Part shown: one piece after another, positions 48,086 through 56,909 of the stretch
Layout: every line of letters starts with the position of its first letter
Numbering within the stretch: position 1 is the stretch's first letter
DNA from: Polaribacter batillariae
GTDB lineage: Bacteria; Bacteroidota; Bacteroidia; Flavobacteriales; Flavobacteriaceae
Reading direction: 5' to 3'
Assembly (NCBI RefSeq): GCF_017498485.1
Contig: NZ_CP071795.1
Coordinates: forward strand, 682,001 to 746,000
Length of the DNA stretch: 64,000 nucleotides
The notes under the pieces: generated by a model
Databases searched by the model: none
Told to the model about the DNA's origin: nothing
The model's input: only the letters and a program-made list of their open reading frames with translations
Program-made: the position numbers and the translations under genes

Positions 48086-49108
48086 TTACGACGACGGTTT
48101 CGTAGATTCTCGTAATTTTAAATCGCTAGAAATTACAATTTTTTTAGGTTTAAAAATTTCAGTTTCATTTTCGATTCTATCAATTAATAATTCCACTGCT
48201 TGTTTACCCATTGTAAAACCATGTTGCGCAATTGTAGTAATAGATGGCGAAGAATATTCGGATATTAAACCATCTGTAAAACCTATTATAGACATGTCTT
48301 TTGGCACTGTAAACCCTTTCTCTTTGGCTATTCGCATCGCATTTGCTGCATAAATTTCATTTACAGCGAAAACAGCATCAATATTTTCACTAAATACTTT
48401 TTCTATTTGAGGCTTTATCTCTTTACTTTCATCTACCTCTGCAATTAAATTTTTATTTGTTTTAATGTACGATTCAATTAAAGCTTTTTCGTAACCTTGC
48501 CTTCTTAAAGCCCCAACATTTACGTGGTTTGGTGTTGTTATTAATGCTATGTTTTTACAGCCGTTTTCTACTAAGTATTTGGTTGCTTTATAGCCTGCAC
48601 CAACATCATCTACCACTACTTTATCGCAAGATATTTCGTCTACCACTCTATCAAATAATACTAGTGGAATTTCTTCTGAGACCAAGCCTTTTATATGGTT
48701 AAAATCTTTATTTTCAAGGGTTTCACTTGCTATGGAAATAATTAAACCATCTACACTTCCATTCGATAAAACTTTTAACGTTTCTACTTCTTTTTTGTAA
48801 GACTCATTAGAGAAACAAACCATAATGTTATAGCCTTTTGCATTGGCACCATCTTCTATTCCCATAATAACTGTAGAGAAAAAATGATGCACTATTTTAG
48901 GCAAAATTACACCAATTACTTTGGTTTTTTGGTTGCGAAGTTGCAATGCTAAATTGTTAGGTTTATAGTTGTAAAGATTGGCATATGCCTGAATCTTGTC
49001 TTTAGTTTCTTTACTAATCTCGTGACTATCTTTTAATGCTTTAGAAACGGTTGATGTAGATACTCCTAATTCTTTTGCGATTGTTTTAATGGTAATTTTT
49101 TGCTTCAT
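48086..49108 (-). CDS. LacI family transcriptional regulator
   Basis: A 340-residue DNA-binding sensor. The N-terminal helix-turn-helix is typical: TIKTIAKELGVSTSTVSKAL (about 4-23), with the hinge region YNYKPNNLALQLR (about 49-61). Residues 62-335 form the periplasmic-binding-protein-like sugar domain. The divergent position between susC and the catabolic operon, with an operator upstream of susC, implies it controls the alpha-glucan locus and replaces the SusR sensor of Bacteroides. Inducer unknown; maltose or an oligosaccharide is plausible. Confidence 0.93.
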   Translation of the reverse strand: MKQKITIKTIAKELGVSTSTVSKALKDSHEISKETKDKIQAYANLYNYKPNNLALQLRNQKTKVIGVILPKIVHHFFSTVIMGIEDGANAKGYNIMVCFSNESYKKEVETLKVLSNGSVDGLIISIASETLENKDFNHIKGLVSEEIPLVLFDRVVDEISCDKVVVDDVGAGYKATKYLVENGCKNIALITTPNHVNVGALRRQGYEKALIESYIKTNKNLIAEVDESKEIKPQIEKVFSENIDAVFAVNEIYAANAMRIAKEKGFTVPKDMSIIGFTDGLISEYSSPSITTIAQHGFTMGKQAVELLIDRIENETEIFKPKKIVISSDLKLRESTKPSS

Positions 49109-49181
49109 TTTTTATTAAATAATGAATTTTGATGCTTTATTCTGCTAATTTAATGACAAATTACGAGAAAAAGTTGTCAAC

Positions 49182-49197
49182 ACGAAACCGATTTCGT
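49182..49197. promoter_or_regulatory. LacI-type operator in the lacI-susC gap
   Basis: ACGAAACCGATTTCGT is a 16-base palindrome with a central CG and 14 of 16 positions symmetric, the normal architecture of LacI-family operators. It lies 14 bases upstream of the susC -33 box and centres near -57 from the predicted start site; it is about 74 bases upstream of the lacI ATG. Confidence 0.7.
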
Positions 49198-49210
49198 AGA
49201 TTTTATTCTA

Positions 49211-49240
49211 TTGAAAACAAAGATTCTATGTATATATTTA
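49211..49240 (+). promoter_or_regulatory. Promoter of the susCDEF operon
   Basis: TTG at 49211-49213, a 19-base spacer and TATATTTA at 49233-49240 (seven of eight against TAnnTTTG). Transcription would start near 49246, giving a leader of about 62 bases to the susC ATG at 49308. Confidence 0.65.
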
Positions 49241-49307
49241 CAATGTGGAATGTAAATTTATTGTTAAATCAAAATCAAATTTACAGTTATTATTTAACAA
49301 ATTATAC

Positions 49308-52232
49308 ATGAAAAAATTTAAATTATTGTTAATTGGAATTCTTTTAACTACATCTTTTAGCATGTTTGCTCAACAAACAGTAAAAGGTGTGGTAAAAGAA
49401 AAGTCATCTGGCGAACCTTTGCCAGGTGTTAGTGTGGTAGTAAAAGGTACACAAAGAGGTACTGAAACCGACTTTGACGGTAACTTTAGTATCACTAATG
49501 TAAAAACCGGAGACGTTTTGGTTTTTAGATATTTGGGATATGCAAATAAAGAAATTACTATAGGAACAAACTTTAACTTTACAGTTGAACTAGCAGAAGC
49601 TGCACAACAATTAGATGAAATTGTTGTGGTAGGGTATGGAACCACAACCGTTAAAGACGCTACAGGTTCTGTAGAAGCTATTACCGCTAAAGATTTTACA
49701 AAAGGTAACATTGTTACTCCAGAGAATTTATTAAGCGGTCGTGTTTCTGGAGTTAATATTACTACTAGTGGTGCTCCAGGTTCTGGTTCACAAATTACAA
49801 TTAGAGGTGGTTCTTCTATTGGTGCATCTAATAGTCCATTAATTATTATTGATGGATTACCGATAGAAAATAGTGATGCTTCAGTTTCTGGTTCTAGAGG
49901 TTTATTAGCAAATATAAACCCAAATGATATCGAATCTTTCTCTGTTTTAAAAGATGCTTCTGCAACTGCTATTTATGGGTCTAGAGCTGCAAACGGTGTT
50001 ATTATTATTAATACTAAAAAAGGGAGAACAGAATACAGTCTAGATTTTGATATGCAGTACACTTTTGGTGAAGTACTGGATAGGGTACAAGTATTTTCTG
50101 CTGATGATTTTAGAAATATCATAAACCAAATAAGACCTGGAGATGCAGCTTTGTTAGGAAACTCTAATACAAATTGGCAAAATGAGATATTACGAAACAC
50201 TGTTTCTTCTTTATACAATTTAACAGCCAGAGGACAAATCTTTGGAGCAATTCCTACGAGATTGTCTCTAGGGTTCGCAAATCAGGAAGGCTCTGTATTA
50301 ACATCTGAGTTTGATAGAAAAACCATATCGCTTTCTATGAATCCTTCTTTATTTAAAGATCATTTAAAAATTAACTTAAATTACAATAGAAATTTTGAGG
50401 ATAGTCGTTTTGGTGATGCTGGGCAAATAGGATCTGCTTTACGTTATGATCCTACACAACCTGTTTATGACCCAACATCTCCATTTGGTGGTTTTTACCA
50501 ACATATCGTTAGTGGTGAACCTGCAAATGGAACCACAAACCCTGTTGCTGCCCTTTTACAAAGAAACAACACTGGTTTTGCTTTTAGACAGTATGGAAAT
50601 TTAAATTTAGACTATAAGTTTCATTTTTTACCTGAACTAAAAGCAGTTATAAACGTTGGTTTTGATAAGATAAAATCAGAAAACACAGACATTACTTCAA
50701 CAAAAGCTCCTGCACAATCTAATGCTTTATTTCGTGGAAATAATGCTTTTAAAACGCAAGAAAGAGGTAACCAATTATTTGATAGTTATTTAAATTACAT
50801 AAAAACATTTGATAAAACTAAATTAGATGTAACAGCAGGATATTCTTACCAAAGATTTGAAAATTTTGGTACTGATTCTGGAAACAAAAACAACCCTAAT
50901 AATGTGGCTACAACGTTTGCAGACCCAGATGTTGTAAATATTGGTTTCTTTGGTAGAGCTAATTTAACTTTTTCAGAAAAATATCTATTAACTCTAAATT
51001 ACAGAAGAGATGGTACTTCTAGATTTGGAGAAAATAATAGATGGGGTAACTTTGGTGGCGCAGCTCTTGCTTGGAAAATTAGTGAAGAAGATTTTTTAAA
51101 AGACAACAAAGTAATATCGAACCTAAAACTAAGAGCTAGTTATGGTGTTACTGGTCAGCAAAATATCCCAGGATCAAATGATATTTATTTAGACAGATAT
51201 CGTTTTGGCAACCAGGGATCTCAATATATATTTGGAAATCAAGTAATACAATCTACAATACCTTCTGCCATAAATCCTAATTTAAAATGGGAAGACACAA
51301 AAACTATCGAGTTTGGTGTTGATTATGGTTTATTTAATAATAAGTTTTCTGGTTCTTTAAATTACTTTAATAAAGTATCTTCAGATTTATTTTTTAATGA
51401 AGCCTCTTTAGCAGACGGAATTAATTTTTCTAATGCTATTATTCAAAATATTGGTGAGTTAACCATAAATGGTATCGAATTTACCATAAATGGAGATATT
51501 TTAAAAACAGACGATTATAACTGGAATTTTACATTTAATGCTACTTATTTAGATAGAGAAATTACAAAAACACTAAATAACCAAGAGTTTAGAACTGGCG
51601 GCACAGGTGGTGGTACAGGTAATACGATTCAACTTTACAGAGTAGGTTTTGCACCAAATTCATTTCACGTATTTAAACAATTATACGACAGTGCTGGTAA
51701 ACCTATAGAAGGAGCCTATGTAGATTTAAATGGAGATGGTTTAATAAATGATAATGACAGATACTTAAAAGAAAACCCTAATGCAGACATTGCGCTAGGT
51801 TTCCAATCATCATTTAATTATAAAAACCTTGATTTTGCTTTTAACTTAAGAGCAAATATTGGCAACCACGTTTACAATAATGTGAATTCTGCAAGAGCAC
51901 AATATGAACTTTTAAGAGACAATGCCGTTTTAGGGAACATACCTACCTCTGTACTAAATACCAACTTTGTAAGAACTGCAGATGTAATTAATTCTGATAT
52001 TTATGTAGAGAATGCCTCTTTCCTAAGAATGGATAACGTTACGTTAGGATACACTTTTAATAATCCTATTAAAAAATTCTCTTACAGCAGTTTAAGAATT
52101 TGGGCTGGTGTACAAAATGTATTTACGTGGACCAACTATACTGGTTTAGACCCAGAAGTATTTAATGGAATTGATAATTTAATCTATCCAAGGTCAAGAA
52201 ATTTCTTATTTGGAGCTAATATTAAATTTTAA
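49308..52232 (+). CDS. susC: SusC-like TonB-dependent outer-membrane transporter
   Basis: A 974-residue barrel that imports oligosaccharides through the outer membrane, powered by TonB. The ATG at 49308 yields the signal peptide MKKFKLLLIGILLTTSFSMFA; the longer frame from 49245 would begin at the transcription start. A carboxypeptidase-regulatory-like domain (about 24-100, VKGVVKEKSSGEPLPGVSVV) precedes the TonB box/plug with DEIVVVGYGTT (about 105) and the plug signature VLKDASATAIYGSRAANGVI (about 210). The C-terminal strand ends NFLFGANIKF. susD follows after 11 bases. Substrate alpha-glucan oligosaccharides is inferred from context. Confidence 0.95.
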   Translation: MKKFKLLLIGILLTTSFSMFAQQTVKGVVKEKSSGEPLPGVSVVVKGTQRGTETDFDGNFSITNVKTGDVLVFRYLGYANKEITIGTNFNFTVELAEAAQQLDEIVVVGYGTTTVKDATGSVEAITAKDFTKGNIVTPENLLSGRVSGVNITTSGAPGSGSQITIRGGSSIGASNSPLIIIDGLPIENSDASVSGSRGLLANINPNDIESFSVLKDASATAIYGSRAANGVIIINTKKGRTEYSLDFDMQYTFGEVLDRVQVFSADDFRNIINQIRPGDAALLGNSNTNWQNEILRNTVSSLYNLTARGQIFGAIPTRLSLGFANQEGSVLTSEFDRKTISLSMNPSLFKDHLKINLNYNRNFEDSRFGDAGQIGSALRYDPTQPVYDPTSPFGGFYQHIVSGEPANGTTNPVAALLQRNNTGFAFRQYGNLNLDYKFHFLPELKAVINVGFDKIKSENTDITSTKAPAQSNALFRGNNAFKTQERGNQLFDSYLNYIKTFDKTKLDVTAGYSYQRFENFGTDSGNKNNPNNVATTFADPDVVNIGFFGRANLTFSEKYLLTLNYRRDGTSRFGENNRWGNFGGAALAWKISEEDFLKDNKVISNLKLRASYGVTGQQNIPGSNDIYLDRYRFGNQGSQYIFGNQVIQSTIPSAINPNLKWEDTKTIEFGVDYGLFNNKFSGSLNYFNKVSSDLFFNEASLADGINFSNAIIQNIGELTINGIEFTINGDILKTDDYNWNFTFNATYLDREITKTLNNQEFRTGGTGGGTGNTIQLYRVGFAPNSFHVFKQLYDSAGKPIEGAYVDLNGDGLINDNDRYLKENPNADIALGFQSSFNYKNLDFAFNLRANIGNHVYNNVNSARAQYELLRDNAVLGNIPTSVLNTNFVRTADVINSDIYVENASFLRMDNVTLGYTFNNPIKKFSYSSLRIWAGVQNVFTWTNYTGLDPEVFNGIDNLIYPRSRNFLFGANIKF

Positions 52233-52243
52233 TAAAATATTAT

Positions 52244-53860
52244 ATGAAAACAATAAAAAAATTATTAGCCTTAACATTGCTAATATCAGTTTTTGCTTCT
52301 TGTACAAAAGATTTAAACATTGTACCTGAAGACGACCAAACGACACTTAGTGAAAAGCTTTTTGAAAACGAAACTGCTTATTTAGAAGTTTTAGCAGGTA
52401 TATATGCAAACTTATCTCTAACAGGCACAGATGGTGCTGGTAGTTCTAATATACAAGGTTTGGATCCAGGTACCAGCCAATATGGTAGAGTCTTATTGTA
52501 CTTACAAACACTTTCTGCAGATCAAATGATTTGGTCTTACGAAAATGATCCTGGTACAAGAGAAATTCAACGTAATATTTGGACTGCTCAAAACCCACTT
52601 ATTCTTGGTATGTTTAGTAGAGCCTCTGTATCAGTTGCTTTTGCAAATAACTTTTTACGAGAAACTACTACAGAAAAATTAGACGCAAGAAACGTATCTG
52701 CAGCAACAAGAGCAGATATTGTAAATTACAGAGCAGAAGCTAGATTGCTAAGAGCATTGTCTTATTATCATTTAATGGACTTGTTTGGTAAAGCTCCGCT
52801 TGTAAATGAAAATGATCCAGTAGTAAACTTTAATCCACCACAAGCAGACAGACAACAATTATTTACATACATAGAGTCTGAATTAACTGCCATAGAAGTA
52901 GATTTAAAAGACCCAATGACCAACCAACATGGTAGAGCAGATAAAGCAGTTGCATGGATGATTTTAGCTAAAATGTATTTAAATGCGGAAGTTTATATTG
53001 GACAAGCCAAATATACTGAAGCTGCAGATTATTGTATCAAAATAATTAACGGTGGCTATACATTAGCTACAAATTATGCTGACTTATTTATGGCAGATAA
53101 CAATACCAATTCTGCAGTAAATGAAATTATATTCCCTTTAATTTCAGATGGAATAGAAACTCAAAACTTTGGACCAACAACAGTTATGGTAAATGGTTCT
53201 GTTGGAAGTATAGAACAAAATGGAACTCCTCTTGGCGTGGGTGCTGGTGGCTGGGGAGGAGCCTTAAGATTAAGAAGAGAGTTTGTACAACTTTTCGATG
53301 CAAGCGTGTTTAATACAGACGCAAGAAATACCATAATATCTGGAAGCAGAGATATTGAAATAAGAGATATTTCAGATCAAGATCAAGGATATATTCTAGA
53401 AAAGTATTCTAATGCAAAATCTACAGGAGGTTTTGGGTCAGATCAAACCTTTGTAGATACCGATTTTCCTCTATTTAGACTTGCAGATGTTTACTTAATG
53501 TATGCAGAAGCACATTTTAGAGGTGCAAGTGGAACCAATACAGATCTAGCATTTAATTATATAAATCTTTTACGAACTAGAGCTAACAATCCTCAAAACA
53601 ATTTATCTATGAGTGATTTTAGTAATAATAATGAAATCTTAAATTTTATTTTAGACGAAAGAGCAAGAGAACTGCATTGGGAAGCAAAAAGACGTCAAGA
53701 CTTAATACGTTTTGGAAAATTTACTGGAGGAAATTATAACTGGGCGTGGAAAGGTAATGGAAGTAATGGCATTTCTATATCTGCTGATTTAAAAGTATAT
53801 CCAATACCAAATGCTAGTTTAGCCTCAAACCCAGAGTTAAAACAAAATCCTGGATATTAA
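52244..53860 (+). CDS. susD: SusD-like starch-binding lipoprotein
   Basis: A 538-residue surface lipoprotein that binds glucan and caps the SusC barrel. The signal MKTIKKLLALTLLISVFASC ends in a lipobox Cys (about 20). The RagB/SusD helical fold is clear: NYRAEARLLRALSYYHLMDLFG (split about 165-185), an aromatic-rich C-terminal region, and FILDERARELHWEAKRRQDLIRF (about 470-490) typical of the family end. Transcribed with susC (11-base gap) and susE (21-base gap). Confidence 0.95.
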   Translation: MKTIKKLLALTLLISVFASCTKDLNIVPEDDQTTLSEKLFENETAYLEVLAGIYANLSLTGTDGAGSSNIQGLDPGTSQYGRVLLYLQTLSADQMIWSYENDPGTREIQRNIWTAQNPLILGMFSRASVSVAFANNFLRETTTEKLDARNVSAATRADIVNYRAEARLLRALSYYHLMDLFGKAPLVNENDPVVNFNPPQADRQQLFTYIESELTAIEVDLKDPMTNQHGRADKAVAWMILAKMYLNAEVYIGQAKYTEAADYCIKIINGGYTLATNYADLFMADNNTNSAVNEIIFPLISDGIETQNFGPTTVMVNGSVGSIEQNGTPLGVGAGGWGGALRLRREFVQLFDASVFNTDARNTIISGSRDIEIRDISDQDQGYILEKYSNAKSTGGFGSDQTFVDTDFPLFRLADVYLMYAEAHFRGASGTNTDLAFNYINLLRTRANNPQNNLSMSDFSNNNEILNFILDERARELHWEAKRRQDLIRFGKFTGGNYNWAWKGNGSNGISISADLKVYPIPNASLASNPELKQNPGY

Positions 53861-53881
53861 TTCTAAAACAATTTTGAAACA

Positions 53882-54979
53882 ATGAAAAATATAAAAAGAT
53901 TTTCAATTATTACAACAATTGCACTTGTATTATTAGTGTTCAATTCTTGTGACGATAGTTCTGAAAAATTTGAAATCGGAACACCAGATGCCCCAGTTTT
54001 ACAAGAACTAAACTTTGTGAGGTTAGAGTTAGATGCAGTAAACACAAACAACCCAGCAGTTACTTTAAACTGGGCTGAGGCAAACTACGGGCAACAAGCA
54101 TCTGTAAATTATTCAATAGAATTTTCTAAAACAGAAGATTTCGCTGAATCAACTGTAGCTACGACAGTTACTGGAAAAACATCTCTAACATTATCTGTAA
54201 GTGAAGTAAATACAGCTGCTGGAAATGCAGGTTTAAATCCTTTTAATTGGGAAAACATTTACATTAGAGTAAATGCTAGTTTAGGAACACAAGACAGTCA
54301 AAAAATAGCATCGAACTCGCTGCTATTAGAAGTTTACCCTTACTTTAACTATACTTTTAATGATTATTATTTAGTAGGAGATGCAACAGCTCCTGGATGG
54401 AACAACAACAATAACAACCCTGCACTTTTTAGAGATCCTAATGATGCAAACAGGTATTTTTACACTGGTTTTTGGGCAGAAAACGGACACTTTAAAGTAT
54501 TATCAACACTTGGAGAATGGCAACCGCAATATGGTACAGATGATGGCACAACTGTAGGTGCAAATTTAGGTGGAGGAACTGACCCAGAAAGATTTCCTTA
54601 TGGAGGTGGAAACGGAATTCCTGCAGGCTTTTATACATTTGAGATAAACTTTGCAACCAATACTTTTTCCTTTGAAGCTTTTGATGCTTCAGGAAAAACA
54701 AGTCCTGCTTCTTTAATACTTAAAGGTTCTAGCACAACAGATATCTCAATGAACGCTTTGGCATTTGATGGTCATATCTGGTATGCTAAAGACGTAAAAT
54801 TAACTCCTGGAAATGTAGAGTTTGAAACTGGTGCTGGAGCTAAATGGGGTAGTTCTACTTCTTTTTCTGGAATTGCTACAGACGGTGGAGGCGCAATTCC
54901 TGTTGTTGTGGAAGATAATTACGATGTATGGTTTAATGATTTAACAGGTCGTTATATCTTAATTCCTTTAAATTTATAA
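53882..54979 (+). CDS. susE: SusE-like starch-binding outer-membrane lipoprotein
   Basis: A 365-residue surface lipoprotein with a signal of MKNIKRFSIITTIALVLLVFNSC (fragment; lipobox Cys about 23). A SusE-type N-terminal domain (about 30-155: VTLNWAEANYGQQ) is followed by two carbohydrate-binding-like modules; YLVGDATAPGW (about 165) and the ILKGSSTTDISM region (about 280) with Trp and Tyr residues suited to stack on sugars. It strengthens glucan capture beside SusD. susF follows after 28 bases. Confidence 0.88.
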   Translation: MKNIKRFSIITTIALVLLVFNSCDDSSEKFEIGTPDAPVLQELNFVRLELDAVNTNNPAVTLNWAEANYGQQASVNYSIEFSKTEDFAESTVATTVTGKTSLTLSVSEVNTAAGNAGLNPFNWENIYIRVNASLGTQDSQKIASNSLLLEVYPYFNYTFNDYYLVGDATAPGWNNNNNNPALFRDPNDANRYFYTGFWAENGHFKVLSTLGEWQPQYGTDDGTTVGANLGGGTDPERFPYGGGNGIPAGFYTFEINFATNTFSFEAFDASGKTSPASLILKGSSTTDISMNALAFDGHIWYAKDVKLTPGNVEFETGAGAKWGSSTSFSGIATDGGGAIPVVVEDNYDVWFNDLTGRYILIPLNL

Positions 54980-55007
54980 TATCAAAATAACTTATAAAAG
55001 ATAAAAA

Positions 55008-56840
55008 ATGAATATTTATATAAAAAGATTAAGCTACTTGTTTTTATCATTAACACTTTTACTAAGTGCTTGTGATTCAGAAGAGAGTTTAACAATAACA
55101 AGCCCAGAAGCCGAGTTTGTTTTAGATACGCCAGGAATCAGCAATATTTTTCTAAATTTTGCTCTACCGAATAACCCCGCATTTACCATTACTTGGAATG
55201 ATGAAATAAATGCCGGAGCAACTTACGATGTAGAGATGTCTTTGGATGCAGATTTTACAAATCCAATTTTATTAGGAACAACTGAGAAAAACAATTTCTC
55301 AATGACTGTAGATAATTTAAATACTGTTTTAAACAATGCCAATGTAAAATCATTTTTGCAAACAGCTATTTTCCTTAGGTTAAATACTGGAAGTGCTTTA
55401 TCTAATGTAATCTTATTTCAGGTATCTAAATATGCTGTAGAAATGCCTATAATTACAGGTCCTGATGTAGCAACAGGTATTGTATTATCTGATGTAGATT
55501 CAGATTTAGTAGCTACTACAATTACTTGGGAAGATCCAGAAATTACAAGCACAAGTTCCATTGAAATATCTTATGAATTACAAATGGTAAGTAGTGGAGT
55601 TGGTTTTAACAATCCTATTATTTTAGGAAACACCTCTGAATTATCTTTAGATTTAAAACATGGTGAATTAAATACTTTTGTTTTAGACAACGGAGGTACA
55701 GCTGGAACAGCATCTGATTTTGACTTTAGAATAAAAGCAACTGCAAAAACTGCTGCTGGTGATTTATTTAGAACTTCAGATGCAATAACACTTACAATAA
55801 TTCCATATGACGTTGCCTTACCTCCTGCTCTTTATGTAGTTGGTGCTGGTGCTGTTGATGCTGGTTGGGGATGGACTTCTCCTGTAGAATTACTTTTACA
55901 AGGAAAAACATATTCTGGAAACATAAAGTTAAGTCCAGATAATGGTGGAAATTTCAGGTTTTTTACAGATAAAACTTTAGAGTGGGCTTCACCAAGTTAT
56001 AATTTTCCTTATTTTTCTGATAGAGGATACACAATTGATAGCAACTTCGAAAATGCAAATGATGGAGATTCTAACTTCTTGTTTACAGGAACCGCTGGTG
56101 AATATTTCTTAGAAATTAATACAGAAACAGAAACAATCACATTAGGTCCTGCAGTAGTTGGTCCAAATTGCAACTTTGACCAACTTTGGGTAGTTGGTGC
56201 TGGTGCAGTGGATGCTGGTTGGGGTTGGAGCAACCCAATACAAATTAGTTGTACTGGAACTGGTGTTTACGAAGGAAACATCAACTTAACAAACGATGCT
56301 TTTAGATTTTTCTCGGACAGAACTTTAGAGTGGGCTTCACCAAGTTTCAATTATCCTTACTACGAAAACGCAGGATATACTATAGATCCTAGATTAGAAA
56401 ACGCTTTAGACGGAGACAGCAATTTTAAATTCAACGGAACTCCTGGTCAATATGGTTTAACAATAGATGATGTAAACAAAACAATTACTTTAAGTGATCC
56501 AATTAAATTATGTGAATTTGATCAATTATGGTTAGTTGGTGCTGGTGTTCCAGATGCTGGTTGGGGATGGACTTCTCCAGTTGCATTACCTTGTACAGGA
56601 GCAGGAATTTATTCTGGTCAAGTTACTTTTGCAAATGACGCGTTTAGATTCTTTACAGATAGAACTTTAGAATGGAGTTCTACAAGCTATAATTTCCCTT
56701 ATTTTGAAAATGAAGGCTATACCATAGATGTTAATTTTGAAAATGCTAATGATGGAGATAGTAACCTTAAGTTTGTTGGAACCGCTGGAAACTATACACT
56801 AACTATAGATACAGTAAACAAAACAATCGTTTTAAATTAA
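55008..56840 (+). CDS. susF: SusF-like lipoprotein with three tandem glucan-binding modules
   Basis: A 610-residue surface lipoprotein (signal ending LLLSAC, Cys about 22). Residues 35-260 form two SusE/SusF-type Ig-like domains (TITWNDEINAGATYDVEMS; TITWEDPEITSTSS). Three near-identical modules follow at about 275-385, 393-500 and 505-610, each with VVGAGAVDAGWGW or a close variant, FRFFTDKTLEWASPSYNFPY and GYTID..FENANDGDSNF. The aromatic clusters (WGW, LEW) would bind helical alpha-glucan. The repeats are also alike at DNA level, so they arose by recent duplication. A terminator follows. Confidence 0.88.
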   Translation: MNIYIKRLSYLFLSLTLLLSACDSEESLTITSPEAEFVLDTPGISNIFLNFALPNNPAFTITWNDEINAGATYDVEMSLDADFTNPILLGTTEKNNFSMTVDNLNTVLNNANVKSFLQTAIFLRLNTGSALSNVILFQVSKYAVEMPIITGPDVATGIVLSDVDSDLVATTITWEDPEITSTSSIEISYELQMVSSGVGFNNPIILGNTSELSLDLKHGELNTFVLDNGGTAGTASDFDFRIKATAKTAAGDLFRTSDAITLTIIPYDVALPPALYVVGAGAVDAGWGWTSPVELLLQGKTYSGNIKLSPDNGGNFRFFTDKTLEWASPSYNFPYFSDRGYTIDSNFENANDGDSNFLFTGTAGEYFLEINTETETITLGPAVVGPNCNFDQLWVVGAGAVDAGWGWSNPIQISCTGTGVYEGNINLTNDAFRFFSDRTLEWASPSFNYPYYENAGYTIDPRLENALDGDSNFKFNGTPGQYGLTIDDVNKTITLSDPIKLCEFDQLWLVGAGVPDAGWGWTSPVALPCTGAGIYSGQVTFANDAFRFFTDRTLEWSSTSYNFPYFENEGYTIDVNFENANDGDSNLKFVGTAGNYTLTIDTVNKTIVLN

Positions 56841-56849
56841 AAGTAGTTC

Positions 56850-56886
56850 AAAAAGGCTATAGACTTATATTTATAGCCTTTTTTTT
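56850..56886 (+). terminator. Rho-independent terminator after susF
   Basis: AAAAAGGCTATA (from 56850) pairs with TATAGCCTTTTT (ending about 56883) around a nine-base loop, with an eight-T run. The next gene, an amylase on the same strand, starts 23 bases later, so readthrough or a hidden promoter is needed. Confidence 0.85.
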
Positions 56887-56909
56887 CTTAAAAATAAAAA
56901 TCAATAATT

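Noticed and set aside
48091..48106. A second LacI operator (ACGACGACGGTTTCGT) at the 3' end of lacI
   Set aside because: It shares TTTCGTAGATT with the operator near susC but is symmetric at only about half its positions and lies inside coding sequence, so it is probably chance.
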